From: CANNDT01 sp945876205
GTDB lineage: Bacteria; Acidobacteriota; Vicinamibacteria; Vicinamibacterales; UBA2999
DNA: 57,600 bases
Reading direction: 5' to 3'
Assembly: GCA_947503365.1 (NCBI GenBank)
Contig: CANNDT010000018.1
Span: forward strand, 1-57,600
The position numbers and the translations under genes were made by a program. Positions 1 to 8,813 of the stretch are shown here, in pieces. Below the pieces are notes generated by a model that did not search any database, had not been told where the DNA came from, and worked only from the letters and a program-made list of their open reading frames with translations. Every line of letters starts with the position of its first letter. Within the stretch, counting starts at the first letter, position 1.

Positions 1-1
1 C

Positions 2-589
2 CCGGCGGCGGCGCCACCCGTGGGCGCGGGCGTCCGCGGTGATAACTTCAACCGGCCGACCGACGTCGCGTGGGATGCCGCCGGCAACATCTTCATCTCC
101 GACGGCTACGGCAATTCGCGCGTCGCCAAGTTCGACAAGAACGGCAAGTTCATCACCACCTGGGGCTCGCGCGGCACCGCGCCGGGCCAGTTCAATACGC
201 TCCACTCGATCGCCACCGACGCGGCCGGCAACGTCTACGTCGGCGATCGCGCGAACCGCCGCATCCAGGTGTTCGACAACAACGGCACATTCAAGACGCA
301 GTTCCTGCACGTCGGCGCGCCCTGGGCGATCTGCATCACGCCTGGGCCGCACCAGTACCTCTACTCGTCGAACTCCAACGGCACCGCCGACATGAACAAC
401 GGCGAGATCTACAAGATGGAGCTCGACGGCAAGATCATCGGCAAGTTCGGCAAGGCTGGGAAACTGATGAAGGAATTCGGCTCCGTCCACGAGATCGATT
501 GCCGCAAGGACAACGAGCTGCTGGTCGGCGAAATCACAAACTGGCGGGTGCAGAAACTGCTGCTCCGCGCCCCTCAGGGAACCAATTAG
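2..589 (+). CDS. NHL-repeat beta-propeller protein (5' end outside window)
   Basis: The reading frame is open to the left edge, so the N-terminus is missing. About 195 residues remain. NHL-type blades are visible, with recurring patterns such as FNRPTDVAWDAAGNIFISD, then AGNVYVGDRANRRIQVFD, each a strand ending in a D/N-R-I-Q-x-F motif. Such repeats build a six-bladed propeller, as in secreted NHL proteins and peptidyl-glycine alpha-amidating lyase-like proteins. Substrate or binding partner cannot be told. It ends 14 bases before the first of three amidohydrolase genes on the same strand and may share their transcript. A lyase role is possible but not shown; a simple extracytoplasmic binding protein is equally likely. 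Confidence 0.8.
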   Translation, partial: PAAAPPVGAGVRGDNFNRPTDVAWDAAGNIFISDGYGNSRVAKFDKNGKFITTWGSRGTAPGQFNTLHSIATDAAGNVYVGDRANRRIQVFDNNGTFKTQFLHVGAPWAICITPGPHQYLYSSNSNGTADMNNGEIYKMELDGKIIGKFGKAGKLMKEFGSVHEIDCRKDNELLVGEITNWRVQKLLLRAPQGTN

Positions 590-603
590 GTCCGGAGACG
601 CGT

Positions 604-1659
604 ATGCAGAATCGTCGAGACTTCGTCAAGACGGCGGCTGGTGCAGCCGCCGGGGCAATGGTACTGGGCCGCCACCACCTGAGCGCGCAGGCGCCGGGGG
701 CGCGGCGGCAGGTGAGCATCGGCGGCAAGCGCGTGCGTGTCGTCGACGTCCACCACCACTGGGACATGCCGATCCCGCTCGAGGTCGTCAAAGGGACGCC
801 GTTCGAGGAACGCGCGAAGGGACCTGGTCTCGAGGAGCGGATTGCCATCCTCGACAAGATGGGCATCGATACCGCGCTCATCAGCGTCAACGATTTCTGG
901 TGGTGGGACATCAAGGACCAGGGATTGGCGAAGACGATCTGCACGGTGCACAACGACACGCTCGCCAAGTGGCACCAGATGCATCCCGATCGGCTGTTCG
1001 GGATGGCGTCAGTGCCCCTCCAGTTCCCGCAGTTGGCTGCGGACATGCTGCAGGACGCGGTCAACCGGCAGGGTGCGCGCTGCGTGACCGTTGGCGGGCA
1101 CGTCCAGGGCGAGAGCCTCTCGATGCCCAAGTTCGACGTGTTCTGGGCGAAGGCGGCGGAGATGGGCCAACTGGTCTTCATGCATCCCAACGGCTCGGCC
1201 AACATCATCAAGGAGAACGGACTCTCCGGCCGCGGCGGGCTCGGAAACATCGTCGGCAATCCACTCGAGACGACGGTGTTCCTGTCGCGCCTGATCTTCG
1301 ACGGCACCTTCGACAAGTTCCCGGCGTTGAAGGTGGGCGGCGCGCACGCCGGTGGGTACCTCCCCTCCTATCTGGGCCGCACCGAGGTCGCCTGCCAGCG
1401 GCAGGGTCAGACCTGCATCATCAAGAAGAAGCCGAGCGACTACATGCGGTCGAATGTCCTGGCTGACACGATGGTGTTCTCCGAAGAAGGTCTGCGTCAC
1501 CTCGTCGCGGAGATGGGCGTGGGCCAAGTGGTCTTCGGCACCGATATCCCCTTCAACTGGCCGGTCAACGTCGACCTCGTCGTCGACTCGAAGTCATTGA
1601 GCAACGCCGACAAAGATGCCATCCTCGGCGGCAACCTGGTTCGTCTGCTTAAGCTGTAA
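604..1659 (+). CDS. Tat-exported metal-dependent hydrolase (amidohydrolase 2/ACMSD-like), paralog 1
   Basis: This 351-residue protein begins with a twin-arginine signal (NRRDFVKTAAGAAAGAMVLG) and a GGAG ribosome site lies upstream of the ATG. The mature part is a TIM-barrel hydrolase of the amidohydrolase-2 group. It has a metal-binding HxH after strand 1 (VDVHHHWDMP), a histidine in FMHPNG, a conserved AHAGGYLPSYLGR block and the late aspartate in FGTDIPFNWP. Family members decarboxylate or hydrolyse aromatic and cyclic carboxylates outside or inside the cell; the substrate here is unknown. It is the first of three tandem paralogs with the same architecture, so local duplication is likely. 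Function beyond family level is inference. Confidence 0.85.
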   Translation: MQNRRDFVKTAAGAAAGAMVLGRHHLSAQAPGARRQVSIGGKRVRVVDVHHHWDMPIPLEVVKGTPFEERAKGPGLEERIAILDKMGIDTALISVNDFWWWDIKDQGLAKTICTVHNDTLAKWHQMHPDRLFGMASVPLQFPQLAADMLQDAVNRQGARCVTVGGHVQGESLSMPKFDVFWAKAAEMGQLVFMHPNGSANIIKENGLSGRGGLGNIVGNPLETTVFLSRLIFDGTFDKFPALKVGGAHAGGYLPSYLGRTEVACQRQGQTCIIKKKPSDYMRSNVLADTMVFSEEGLRHLVAEMGVGQVVFGTDIPFNWPVNVDLVVDSKSLSNADKDAILGGNLVRLLKL

Positions 1660-1696
1660 GAAGAAAGTGGACCTTCAGGTCCGCCTGGAGACAACG

Positions 1697-2767
1697 ATGT
1701 CGAATCGCAGAGACTTCTTCAAAACCGCCGCAGGCGCTGCGACGGGGGCGTTGGTGCTTGGCGGCGGATCGGTGACGGCGCAGGCGCCTCCGGCGCGGCG
1801 CCAGGTGACGATCGCGGGCAAGCGCATCCGCGTGATCGACGTGCACTGCCACTGCATCATCCCCGAGGCGGCCGAAGTCGTGAAGGGGACGCCCTTGGCA
1901 CAGGCCGCCGGCGGCGGCGGGAACCAGGTGATCGGGCCGCAGCGTCTCGCGCTGATGGATCAGCAGGGCGTCGACGTGCAAGCCCTCAGCATCAACGGCT
2001 ACTGGTGGTACGCGGCCGACCGCGACCTCGCGGCCCGCATCGTCAAGGCGCAGAATGAAGGGCTCGTGAAGATCATGGCGGCGAACCCCACGCGGTTCGT
2101 CGCCATGGCCTCGGTCGCGCTGCAGCACCCCGACCTTGCCGCGCAGCAGCTCGAAGAGGCCAAGCGAATGGGCCTGCACGGCGTGACGATCGGCGGGCAC
2201 GTGAACGGCGAGGACCTCTCGAATCCGAAGTACGACCCGTTCTGGGCCAAGGCCGCGGAGCTGGGCACGCTCGTGTTCATGCATCCCGGCGGCTCGGAAA
2301 ACATCATCAAGGACGGCGCCTTCCGCGGACGCGGCGATCTCGGCAACATCATGGGCAACCCGCTCGAGACGACGTATTTCCTGTCTCGCCTGATCTTCGA
2401 CGGCACCTTCGACAAGTTCCCGAACCTGAAAGTCGCCGGGGCGCACGCCGGCGGCTACCTGCCGTCGTACTTCGGACGCACCGAGGTCGCCTGCGATGTG
2501 CGCGGCAACGCGAACTGCGCCAACAAGCGCCGCCCGAAGGACATTCTCCGGTCGCAGATCATTGCCGACACGATGGTGTTCTCGGACGAAGGCCTCAGGC
2601 ATCTGGTCAACGAGATGGGCGTCAGCCAGGTCGTCTACGGCACCGACGTGCCGTTCAACTGGCCGGTGACCGTGGACCTGATACTGAATGCCACCTGGCT
2701 GAGCAACGCCGACAAGGAAGCGATCCTCAGCGGCAACCTCGCGCGGCTTCTGCAAATCGCGTCGTAG
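1697..2767 (+). CDS. Tat-exported metal-dependent hydrolase (amidohydrolase 2/ACMSD-like), paralog 2
   Basis: This is a 356-residue paralog of the genes on both sides. The ATG at 1697 follows a GGAG site and starts a Tat signal (NRRDFFKTAAGAATGALVLG). The HxH motif reads VHCHCIIP. The FMHPGGSENIIK block, AHAGGYLPSYFGR and YGTDVPFNWP carry the other expected metal and active-site residues. Only 37 bases separate it from paralog 1 and 18 from paralog 3, consistent with one transcript. Conserved ligands suggest an active enzyme. The variable region after HxH (residues about 60-80) probably sets the substrate and differs between the copies. The substrate is unknown. Confidence 0.85.
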   Translation: MSNRRDFFKTAAGAATGALVLGGGSVTAQAPPARRQVTIAGKRIRVIDVHCHCIIPEAAEVVKGTPLAQAAGGGGNQVIGPQRLALMDQQGVDVQALSINGYWWYAADRDLAARIVKAQNEGLVKIMAANPTRFVAMASVALQHPDLAAQQLEEAKRMGLHGVTIGGHVNGEDLSNPKYDPFWAKAAELGTLVFMHPGGSENIIKDGAFRGRGDLGNIMGNPLETTYFLSRLIFDGTFDKFPNLKVAGAHAGGYLPSYFGRTEVACDVRGNANCANKRRPKDILRSQIIADTMVFSDEGLRHLVNEMGVSQVVYGTDVPFNWPVTVDLILNATWLSNADKEAILSGNLARLLQIAS

Positions 2768-2785
2768 TCCGGGCTGGAGCCATAC

Positions 2786-3901
2786 ATGCCGAATCGAAGA
2801 GACTTTGTCAGGACCGTCGCCGGCGCGACCGCGGGCGCACTCGTCGGATCCGCTGGACTTGCCGTCGCCCAGGGTCGTCAAGGTGGGCGCGGCGGACGCG
2901 GCGGCGCGGCAGCGCCGACCGGACCAGTGGTCAGGCGCCAGGTGTCGATCAACGGCAAGCGCATCAAGGTCATCGACATCCACGCCCATGCCACCGTGCC
3001 CGAGGTCGATCCCGTGCTCAAGGGCACGCCCTACGAGAGACAGGGCGGTGGGCGCGCCCTCGATCAGGAGCGCATCGACGCCATCGATCGCCAGGGCATC
3101 GACCTCCAGGTGCTCAGCATCAACGGCTTCTGGTGGTACGAGGTCATGGATCGCGACCTCGCGGCGCGCATCGTCAAGGCGCAGAACGAAGGGCTTGCGA
3201 AGTTCGTCGCGACGCATCCGGATCGCTTCGCGGCGATGGCCTCGACCTCGCTGCAGTTTCCCGACCTTGCCGCGCAGCAGCTCGAGGATGGCGTGAAGCG
3301 CCTTGGACTTCGCGCCGCCGCGATCGGCGGACACGTAAACGGCGAGGATCTCTCGAACCCGAAGTACGACCCGTTCTGGGCGAAGGCCGCCGAGCTTGGC
3401 GTGATGGTCTTCATGCATCCGGGCGGCGCCGACAACATCATCAAGGAGGGGGCGCTGCGCGGACGCGGCGACCTTGGCAACATCATCGGCAACCCGCTCG
3501 AGACGACCTACCTTCTCGAACGGATGATCTACGACGGGACCTTCGACAAGTTTCCCGGCCTGAAGATCGGGGCCGCGCACGCGGGCGGCTACCTGCCGTC
3601 GTATCTCGGACGGTCGGAGGTCGCGTGCGTGGTTCGCGCCAACGCGATGTGCGCCAACAAAAAGAAGCCGAGCGAGTATCTGAAGTCGCAGATCTTCGCC
3701 GACACCATGATTCTCTCGGATGAAGGGCTGCGCCACCTGGTGGCGGAGATGGGCCCGGGCCAGATTGTCTACGGAACGGACAACCCGCTGAACTGGCCGG
3801 TGACGATTGATTTGGTATTGAACGCGAAGTTCCTGAGCGACGCCGAGAAGGAAGCGATCCTGGGAGGCAATCTTCTGCGGCTGCTCAAAATCGGCAGCTA
3901 A
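2786..3901 (+). CDS. Tat-exported metal-dependent hydrolase (amidohydrolase 2/ACMSD-like), paralog 3
   Basis: This is the third tandem copy, 371 residues, with a GGAG site before the ATG and a Tat signal (NRRDFVRTVAGATAGALVG). Unlike the other two it has a Gly/Arg-rich linker (about residues 30-50) between the signal and the first strand. The HxH motif is IHAHATVP. FMHPGGADNIIK, AHAGGYLPSYLGR and YGTDNPLNWP complete the family pattern. Its closer agreement with paralog 2 than with paralog 1 is plain by eye across the central region. It is the last gene of the putative operon; a repeat-type hairpin region follows directly. The substrate is unknown. Confidence 0.85.
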   Translation: MPNRRDFVRTVAGATAGALVGSAGLAVAQGRQGGRGGRGGAAAPTGPVVRRQVSINGKRIKVIDIHAHATVPEVDPVLKGTPYERQGGGRALDQERIDAIDRQGIDLQVLSINGFWWYEVMDRDLAARIVKAQNEGLAKFVATHPDRFAAMASTSLQFPDLAAQQLEDGVKRLGLRAAAIGGHVNGEDLSNPKYDPFWAKAAELGVMVFMHPGGADNIIKEGALRGRGDLGNIIGNPLETTYLLERMIYDGTFDKFPGLKIGAAHAGGYLPSYLGRSEVACVVRANAMCANKKKPSEYLKSQIFADTMILSDEGLRHLVAEMGPGQIVYGTDNPLNWPVTIDLVLNAKFLSDAEKEAILGGNLLRLLKIGS

Positions 3902-3902
3902 G

Positions 3903-3990
3903 TAGCTGGGTGGCTAGGTAGCTCGGGCCAAGAAACCCAGCAACCCCCTAGCCACCCAGCAACCTAGCTACCCAGCTACCAACAGCAACC
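3903..3990. repeat. Inverted array of GTAGCTGG/CTAGG words between convergent genes
   Basis: The left arm is built of GTAGCTGGGTGGCTAGGTAG. The right arm repeats the complement (CTAGCCACCCAGCAACCTAG and CTACCCAGCTACC twice). Both arms are degenerate tandem 7-8-mers that could fold into a long stem. It lies between the end of the hydrolase operon and the end of the cytochrome gene, so it may act as a bidirectional terminator. There is no T-tract. The same two-arm design with other words occurs at three further places in the window. Confidence 0.7.
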
Positions 3991-3993
3991 CAG

Positions 3994-4986
3994 CTACCGC
4001 TTCGTCGGGTCGAGCGAGGCCAGGTACGCGGTGATGTTGACCACGTCCTGGTCGGTCATCGGCGCAACCGCCTTCTTCATCAACTGCGCGTCGATCCCAT
4101 TGCGCGAACCGTCCTTGAACAGGAACATCTGCCGCCCGAGGTAGGCTGGGTGGAGACCGGCGATGCGCGGCACGTTGCCGAGTCCCATCAGGTTATCGCC
4201 GTGGCAGACCGCGCAGGCGACCGACTTGCCGCCGCCGCCCGACTCCACGTACGCCTTCCCTTTCGCGACGCTGCCCTGCGGCGCGTAGGCGATGAACACG
4301 TTGGCATTCGGGTCGCGCAGGCGAACGCGCTCCTCGTCCTCGGGCACTTCGATGATGCGCTGCCCGATCGGCTCCATCTGCCCCTTCGCTTTCGGGTCGA
4401 GGAAGCGCATGCGGCCGCCGCCGACGTAGCTCTTCGGCGTCATCGAGCCTTCCTTGACGATGGTGGTGCGCGTCGGCTTCATCTTCGAGTAGTACTCGGC
4501 CAACTCGCGGATCTCCTGCTCGGTGAGATCCTTGGAGATGCCGTTCATGCGCGCCGCATCCTTGCGGACGCCGCTCTTGAAATCGAGCATCTGCTGCACG
4601 AAGTAGTCGACGGTGAAGCCGCTGATGTCGGCCGATTCCGGGTGCCCCGATCCGTTGAACAGATGGCACGAGCCGCAGGCGAGCGCGGGGCCGCGGCCTT
4701 TCATGACCAGCGCGGGCGCCGGCGGGTGAGACTCGGGGAACCAGTCGGGCGGGTTCACCAGGTCGTCGATCTGCTGCGGCGTATAGGTCTTGCTGCTGCC
4801 CGGCACGCGCTTGTCGCCCTGCTCGGGCGGCGCGATCGCGGTGATGACCGGGAATGCCCATTCCCGCGGTCCTGGCTGGAATGCCTGCCCGGGGAAGGTC
4901 GGCGCGGCGGCCGGAGCTGGCTGCTGCGCGCGCACCGAGATGACCGCCAGCAACGCGAGCGCGAACACGAATACGACTCTCTTCAT
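3994..4986 (-). CDS. Diheme cytochrome c, exported
   Basis: This 330-residue protein has a Sec signal peptide (MKRVVFVFALALLAVISVRAQ) and a GGAG ribosome site just upstream of its ATG. Two haem-binding CxxCH motifs are visible: CGSCH near residue 100 followed by LFNGSGHPE, and CAVCH near residue 260 followed by GDNLMGLGNVPRIAGLHPAYLGRQ. Each sits in a class-I cytochrome c fold, and the C-terminal one resembles cytochrome c553/c4 domains (MTDQDVVNITAYLASL). It probably carries electrons in the periplasm. Its partner is not evident; the neighbours are exported hydrolases and a TonB receptor gene transcribed in the same direction. Confidence 0.88.
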   Translation of the reverse strand: MKRVVFVFALALLAVISVRAQQPAPAAAPTFPGQAFQPGPREWAFPVITAIAPPEQGDKRVPGSSKTYTPQQIDDLVNPPDWFPESHPPAPALVMKGRGPALACGSCHLFNGSGHPESADISGFTVDYFVQQMLDFKSGVRKDAARMNGISKDLTEQEIRELAEYYSKMKPTRTTIVKEGSMTPKSYVGGGRMRFLDPKAKGQMEPIGQRIIEVPEDEERVRLRDPNANVFIAYAPQGSVAKGKAYVESGGGGKSVACAVCHGDNLMGLGNVPRIAGLHPAYLGRQMFLFKDGSRNGIDAQLMKKAVAPMTDQDVVNITAYLASLDPTKR

Positions 4987-5034
4987 ATAAGGCTCCTCAC
5001 CTTACTGACGAAACGAAACCGTATTAGACACGTT

Positions 5035-5131
5035 GGGCCGGGCGGGAAGCAAATCCCACCCGGCCCATTTGATTATTCAGATTGTGGCGCGGACCTTGTT
5101 AGGTCCGCGAGGCGAGCCTGCAAGGCTCGCC
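5035..5131. terminator. Three consecutive hairpins downstream of the TonB receptor gene
   Basis: Three inverted repeats lie in 97 bases. The first pairs TGGGCCGGGCGGGA with TCCCACCCGGCCCA at about 5035-5068. The second pairs GCGGACCT (5089-5096) with AGGTCCGC (5101-5108). The third pairs GGCGAGCCT (5111-5119) with AGGCTCGCC (5123-5131). They sit between the stop of the TonB receptor gene and the start of the cytochrome gene, both on the - strand, so termination or mRNA end protection is plausible. No clear T-run follows on the - strand, so factor-independent termination is uncertain. Confidence 0.5.
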
Positions 5132-5154
5132 CCACGAACGATTGGAAAACGACT

Positions 5155-8037
5155 CTAGAACGAGACGCGGAAGCCCAGCTGCGCCGCGCGGGGCGTGAAG
5201 GACAGGCTGTTGTTCGGCTGCGGCTGCCCGTAGGTTTCGGGGCTCGCCTCGTCGGTCTGGTAGGCGCCGTAGTTTGCCCGGTTGAACAGGTTGAACACCT
5301 CGAAGATGCCGTCGATCGAGGCGCGGCCGCCGAGCGAAATGCGCTGCTGCAGGCGCACGTCCACGCGATGGATTGGATCGCCGACGAAGTTGTTGCGCGG
5401 CACCAGCGTGCCGTTCGGCCGCAGGCGCGGCACGTTGAAGGTGCGCGACTGCTGCCGCAGGTCGGTGTCGTAAGTCGTCTCGTAGCGCTCGCCCGAGCCG
5501 AAGAAGTAGATGCCGCTCAGCTGAAAGCCGTGGCCCACCTGGTAGACGCCATTGAACACGGCGCGGTGCCGCTGATCGGTAGCCGCCAGCGTCCACTCCT
5601 CGCCGAAATCAGCCGCCAGCGGCATGGTCACCTGCTCGAGGCCGCTCAACGGCTTCGGGTCGGCGCTGTACAGCCATGACAGCGTGTAGTTCGCCGACGC
5701 CTGCCACTTGTCGCTGAAACGCTTCGTGAACACGTTCTGCAGCGCGTGGTACGACGAGCGCGCGCCCGAGACCCACATCGAGATCTCACCGAAGGCCGGG
5801 AAGGGCCGCCGCGAGATATCCGAGAACGGGTAGTTGGCGCCGGTGGCCGGGTTGTAGCTCAGGTTGACGTTCTGGATGACCAGCTTTTCATCGGTCGTGT
5901 GGTTGTAGACCCAGTCAGACTCGAACGACACGGTGTTGCCGATCTGACGCTGGAAGCCGAGCGAGTTCTGTATCGACCGCGGCATCTTCGCGTAGTCGTC
6001 GGGCGGCGCCACTTCCGACGGCGCAAAGCGGAGGCAGCCCGGCGCGATGCCGTTGTTGTGGCAGAACCGCGCCACCGCCTGCGCGTAGGTCGGCGCCGCG
6101 CCGTTGAACGGGTTGGTGACGAAGTCGGCGCGGCCGTCGTTGGGCACGACGATCGTCGCGATCTGCGTGTTGCCGATCGCCCACATGGTGGTGGTCGACA
6201 GCACGTCACCGTAGTAGAGGCCGGAGCCGCCACGGATGACCGTCTTGTCGTTCGCCTGCCACGCGAAGCCGAGGCGCGGCTGGATGTTATCGGTGTCGCT
6301 CTTCCGATCCGCGGCCATGATGAACGGCACTTCGGACTGGTTGGCCCAGGCGTTGGTCGTCAGGTCGTAACGGACCCCGAGGTTGAGCGTGAAGTTCGAG
6401 CCGAGGTGCCAGTCGTCCTGCCACCACGCGCCGTATTTCGGCTGATTGAAGTCGATCGGGAACTCGCCGAGCCCGAGGGTGAAGCTGCGGGTGATCGGCG
6501 CCAGGGCGTTCAGGTTCCAGGTGTCGACGTCGAACGGATTGGGGAACAGCGTGTCGAGGTTCGCCGGCCGCGCGCCGCCACGTGCGTCGATCGAACCGGA
6601 GCAGAGGCGGCAGTTCACCGTCAGCTCGTGCAGGTTGAGATACTCCACGCCCGTCTTCACGTCGTGGCGCCCCTTGGCGTTGTACGAGAACGTCAAATCG
6701 TCACGGACGCTCCAGACCTCCTGCGTGCGGTTGCGCGGGTGGTTCTGGTTCGGGGCGATCTGGAAGCCGGTGAACTGGATGCGCGGCGCGCCGGTGGTGA
6801 TGCCGTTGGCGCGCTGCCAGTGGTTGTCCCAGTTGGCAAGGCCCGAGTTGGCGAGCCCGAATTCGGCGCGGCCGACCTTCACCTCGTTGACCGCCGTGTT
6901 CGACAGCACCGACGTGAACTGCCCGAGGTACTCGTTCGACTTCTCGGTGGTGTCGTTGGTGCTCGCCGGGTGGTTGGCGTTCGGCGTGGCAAACGGAATG
7001 TAGCTTCGGCCGCCGTGCGCCTTGAACATCAGGCGATTCTGCGTGGACATCTGGTAATCGACGCGGCCGCCGCCGATCTTGCGGGTCGACTCGCCGTCGA
7101 GCGCGACGTTGAAGCCTCTATAGACGGTGTTCCAGACGCTCTCGCGGGGCTCGCGCTCGTACTCGACATTGCCGAAGAAGTGCACCTTGTCGCGCACGAT
7201 TGGGCCGCCGAGCGTGGCGGCGTACTGCTGGTTCGAGTACGGCAGCACACGGTCCTGGAAGAAATCCTTCGAGTTGAAGGCGTCATCGCGGAACTGGGTC
7301 TGGAACAAGCCGGAGAAGCTGTTGGTGCCGGACTTGGTGATCGCGTTGACCTGCACGCCCGACGAGCGTCCCTGCGTCGCATCGAACCGGTTCGAAATGA
7401 ACTGGAATTCGGCGATTGCCGCGCGGCTGAACATCGGCTGGCCGCCGGTGCCGAGCACCGCCGACACCTGCTGTCCGTCCATGTTCAACTGGAACTCGCG
7501 CGACTCACCGTCGTTACGGTCCTGGATCGGGTTCGCGCCCTGCGCGTTGGTCCGGTTGCCGGGCGCCAGCAGCGCCAGTGCCGTCCACGAGCCACCCTGC
7601 ACGGGCAGTTCCTGCACCTGGCGCGGGTCGATGTTGCCGCCGACCGAAGACGTCGAGACGTCGATCAGCGGCGCCTCTCCCGTCACCGTGACGGTTTCCT
7701 GGAGGGTCGACGGGGCCATCTGAAGATTGACGGTCGCGGTCTGGCCGACGAGCACTTGTACGCCACTCCGGGTGACGGTGCCGAAGCCCTGCAGATCGCT
7801 CACGATCGTGTACGTGCCGATGCGCGCGGGGATGCGGTAGACGCCCCGCTCATCGGTGACGGACTCGAACTTGTTGCCGGTCGCTTCGTGCGTCGCGGTG
7901 ATGTTGACGCCGGGCAGGACGCCGCCCGTTGAATCGGTCACGGTGCCCGTGAGCACCGCTTCCTGTGCGTACCCGAGAGTGGGCAACGCGAGAAGTGCAC
8001 AAAATATTAATAAACGCCTTACCAGGCTCGAACGCAT
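5155..8037 (-). CDS. TonB-dependent receptor with N-terminal carboxypeptidase regulatory-like domain
   Basis: The ATG at 8037 follows GGAGG by six bases and begins a signal peptide (MRSSLVRRLLIFCALLALP...YAQ); an upstream in-frame start is less likely. The product has 960 residues. After the signal comes a carboxypeptidase-regulatory-like beta sandwich (about 25-110: AVLTGTVTDSTGGVLPGVNITAT). A plug domain follows (about 115-230), then a 22-strand-type outer-membrane barrel ending in an aromatic residue (RVSF). This is the Oar/TonB_dep_Rec type common in Acidobacteriota, which imports large substrates, often oligosaccharides or peptides. The substrate is unknown. The gene diverges from the DUF6152 gene. 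Confidence 0.9.
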   Translation of the reverse strand: MRSSLVRRLLIFCALLALPTLGYAQEAVLTGTVTDSTGGVLPGVNITATHEATGNKFESVTDERGVYRIPARIGTYTIVSDLQGFGTVTRSGVQVLVGQTATVNLQMAPSTLQETVTVTGEAPLIDVSTSSVGGNIDPRQVQELPVQGGSWTALALLAPGNRTNAQGANPIQDRNDGESREFQLNMDGQQVSAVLGTGGQPMFSRAAIAEFQFISNRFDATQGRSSGVQVNAITKSGTNSFSGLFQTQFRDDAFNSKDFFQDRVLPYSNQQYAATLGGPIVRDKVHFFGNVEYEREPRESVWNTVYRGFNVALDGESTRKIGGGRVDYQMSTQNRLMFKAHGGRSYIPFATPNANHPASTNDTTEKSNEYLGQFTSVLSNTAVNEVKVGRAEFGLANSGLANWDNHWQRANGITTGAPRIQFTGFQIAPNQNHPRNRTQEVWSVRDDLTFSYNAKGRHDVKTGVEYLNLHELTVNCRLCSGSIDARGGARPANLDTLFPNPFDVDTWNLNALAPITRSFTLGLGEFPIDFNQPKYGAWWQDDWHLGSNFTLNLGVRYDLTTNAWANQSEVPFIMAADRKSDTDNIQPRLGFAWQANDKTVIRGGSGLYYGDVLSTTTMWAIGNTQIATIVVPNDGRADFVTNPFNGAAPTYAQAVARFCHNNGIAPGCLRFAPSEVAPPDDYAKMPRSIQNSLGFQRQIGNTVSFESDWVYNHTTDEKLVIQNVNLSYNPATGANYPFSDISRRPFPAFGEISMWVSGARSSYHALQNVFTKRFSDKWQASANYTLSWLYSADPKPLSGLEQVTMPLAADFGEEWTLAATDQRHRAVFNGVYQVGHGFQLSGIYFFGSGERYETTYDTDLRQQSRTFNVPRLRPNGTLVPRNNFVGDPIHRVDVRLQQRISLGGRASIDGIFEVFNLFNRANYGAYQTDEASPETYGQPQPNNSLSFTPRAAQLGFRVSF

Positions 8038-8284
8038 TCGGATCCTCCTCCGACAACTTCCTTCGGCAACTGTACCGATGGAACTCAATCGGCCATCGTA
8101 GCGACGTCGAAAAACGCTGTCAACCTGCTATATCACCTACAAGTTAAGAGGAATCGCCCGCCAGAATTCCGAATTTTGTACGTTTGGCCGACACGGTCTG
8201 TGACAAAATTGACATAGGCAGCTAAACAATGAGAAGTTATCGATTCCCGACCTTTCTTCGCTCGGACTTAGGAGTGGTCTTGCC
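8038..8284. promoter_or_regulatory. Divergent promoter region of the TonB receptor and DUF6152 genes
   Basis: These 247 bases separate two divergent genes and hold no gene. A perfect TTGACA is at 8209-8214 on the + strand. The best -10-like words downstream (AGTTAT at 8235-8240) have a longer than usual spacing, so the promoter call is weak. The stretch 8100-8240 is visibly A+T-richer than its surroundings. A GGAG site precedes the ATG at 8285. Confidence 0.3.
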
Positions 8285-8737
8285 ATGAAAAAAAGTTTCC
8301 TGTGTGCCCTGAGTGTCGCTGTTGCATCCCTGTTCATGTCGAGCGCCGTCTCGGCGCATCACGGTGACGCCGACCGTTACAACGACGAAATCGTGACGGT
8401 CACGGGCGCCGTCGTGCAGATTCAGTTCGTCAACCCGCACGCGCTCATCGTGTTCGACGTGAACGAAGGCGGCAAGAACACCCGCTGGCAGGCTGAGCTC
8501 GGCGGACCGCAGCAGCTGGCTCGCCAGTTCGGCTGGACCAATCGGACCCTGAAGCCGGGCGACAAGATTTCGTTGACCGGCCGCCGCGCCAAGAGCGGCG
8601 CCCCCTATATGAACCTCACCGAGCGCGCCAACATCGTGATGGCCGATTCGGGCAAGGAGCTTTACCGGACGCAGAACTACGGACAGCCCGCCGAGGCGCC
8701 TGCGGCGGCGCCGGCTGCTGGCCGCGGCGGCGCATAG
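8285..8737 (+). CDS. DUF6152 family exported protein
   Basis: This 150-residue protein starts with a Sec signal (MKKSFLCALSVAVASLFMSSAVSA) directly followed by HHGD, the typical start of mature DUF6152 proteins. The body has the usual family run, from VTVTGAVVQIQFVNPHALIVFDV through WQAELGGPQQLARQFGW to LKPGDKISLTGRRAKSGAPYMNL. The C-terminus is a low-complexity Ala/Pro/Gly tail. The biochemical role of the family is not established; such genes often lie near exported oxidoreductases and TonB receptors in Acidobacteriota. A recognisable ribosome site (GGAG) precedes it. Confidence 0.8.
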   Translation: MKKSFLCALSVAVASLFMSSAVSAHHGDADRYNDEIVTVTGAVVQIQFVNPHALIVFDVNEGGKNTRWQAELGGPQQLARQFGWTNRTLKPGDKISLTGRRAKSGAPYMNLTERANIVMADSGKELYRTQNYGQPAEAPAAAPAAGRGGA

Positions 8738-8741
8738 ACAG

Positions 8742-8799
8742 TTCTAGGTTCCTGGTTCCCGGTTCGGGTTCCAGGTTCCGGGTTCCAGGTTCACGTTCG
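8742..8799. repeat. Tandem degenerate GGTTCCGG/GGTTCCAG words
   Basis: About eight copies of a degenerate 7-9-mer (GGTTCC followed by TGG, CGG or AGG) run head to tail between the DUF6152 stop and the next gene, ending just before its ribosome site. It is a single arm with no opposite arm here. The same word family forms both arms of the much longer repeat at 44920-45120. Confidence 0.75.
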
Positions 8800-8813
8800 T
8801 CATGGGAGGCGGG

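Noticed and set aside
1649..3736. A 695-codon open frame on the - strand
   Set aside because: It lies antisense to the three hydrolase genes, repeats with their repeat pattern and has no family motif. It exists because the G+C-rich third codon positions leave few stops on the other strand.
5746..7932. A 728-codon open frame on the + strand
   Set aside because: It is antisense to the TonB receptor gene and made of low-complexity Arg/Val/Asp runs. The receptor has a ribosome site, signal peptide and full domain order.
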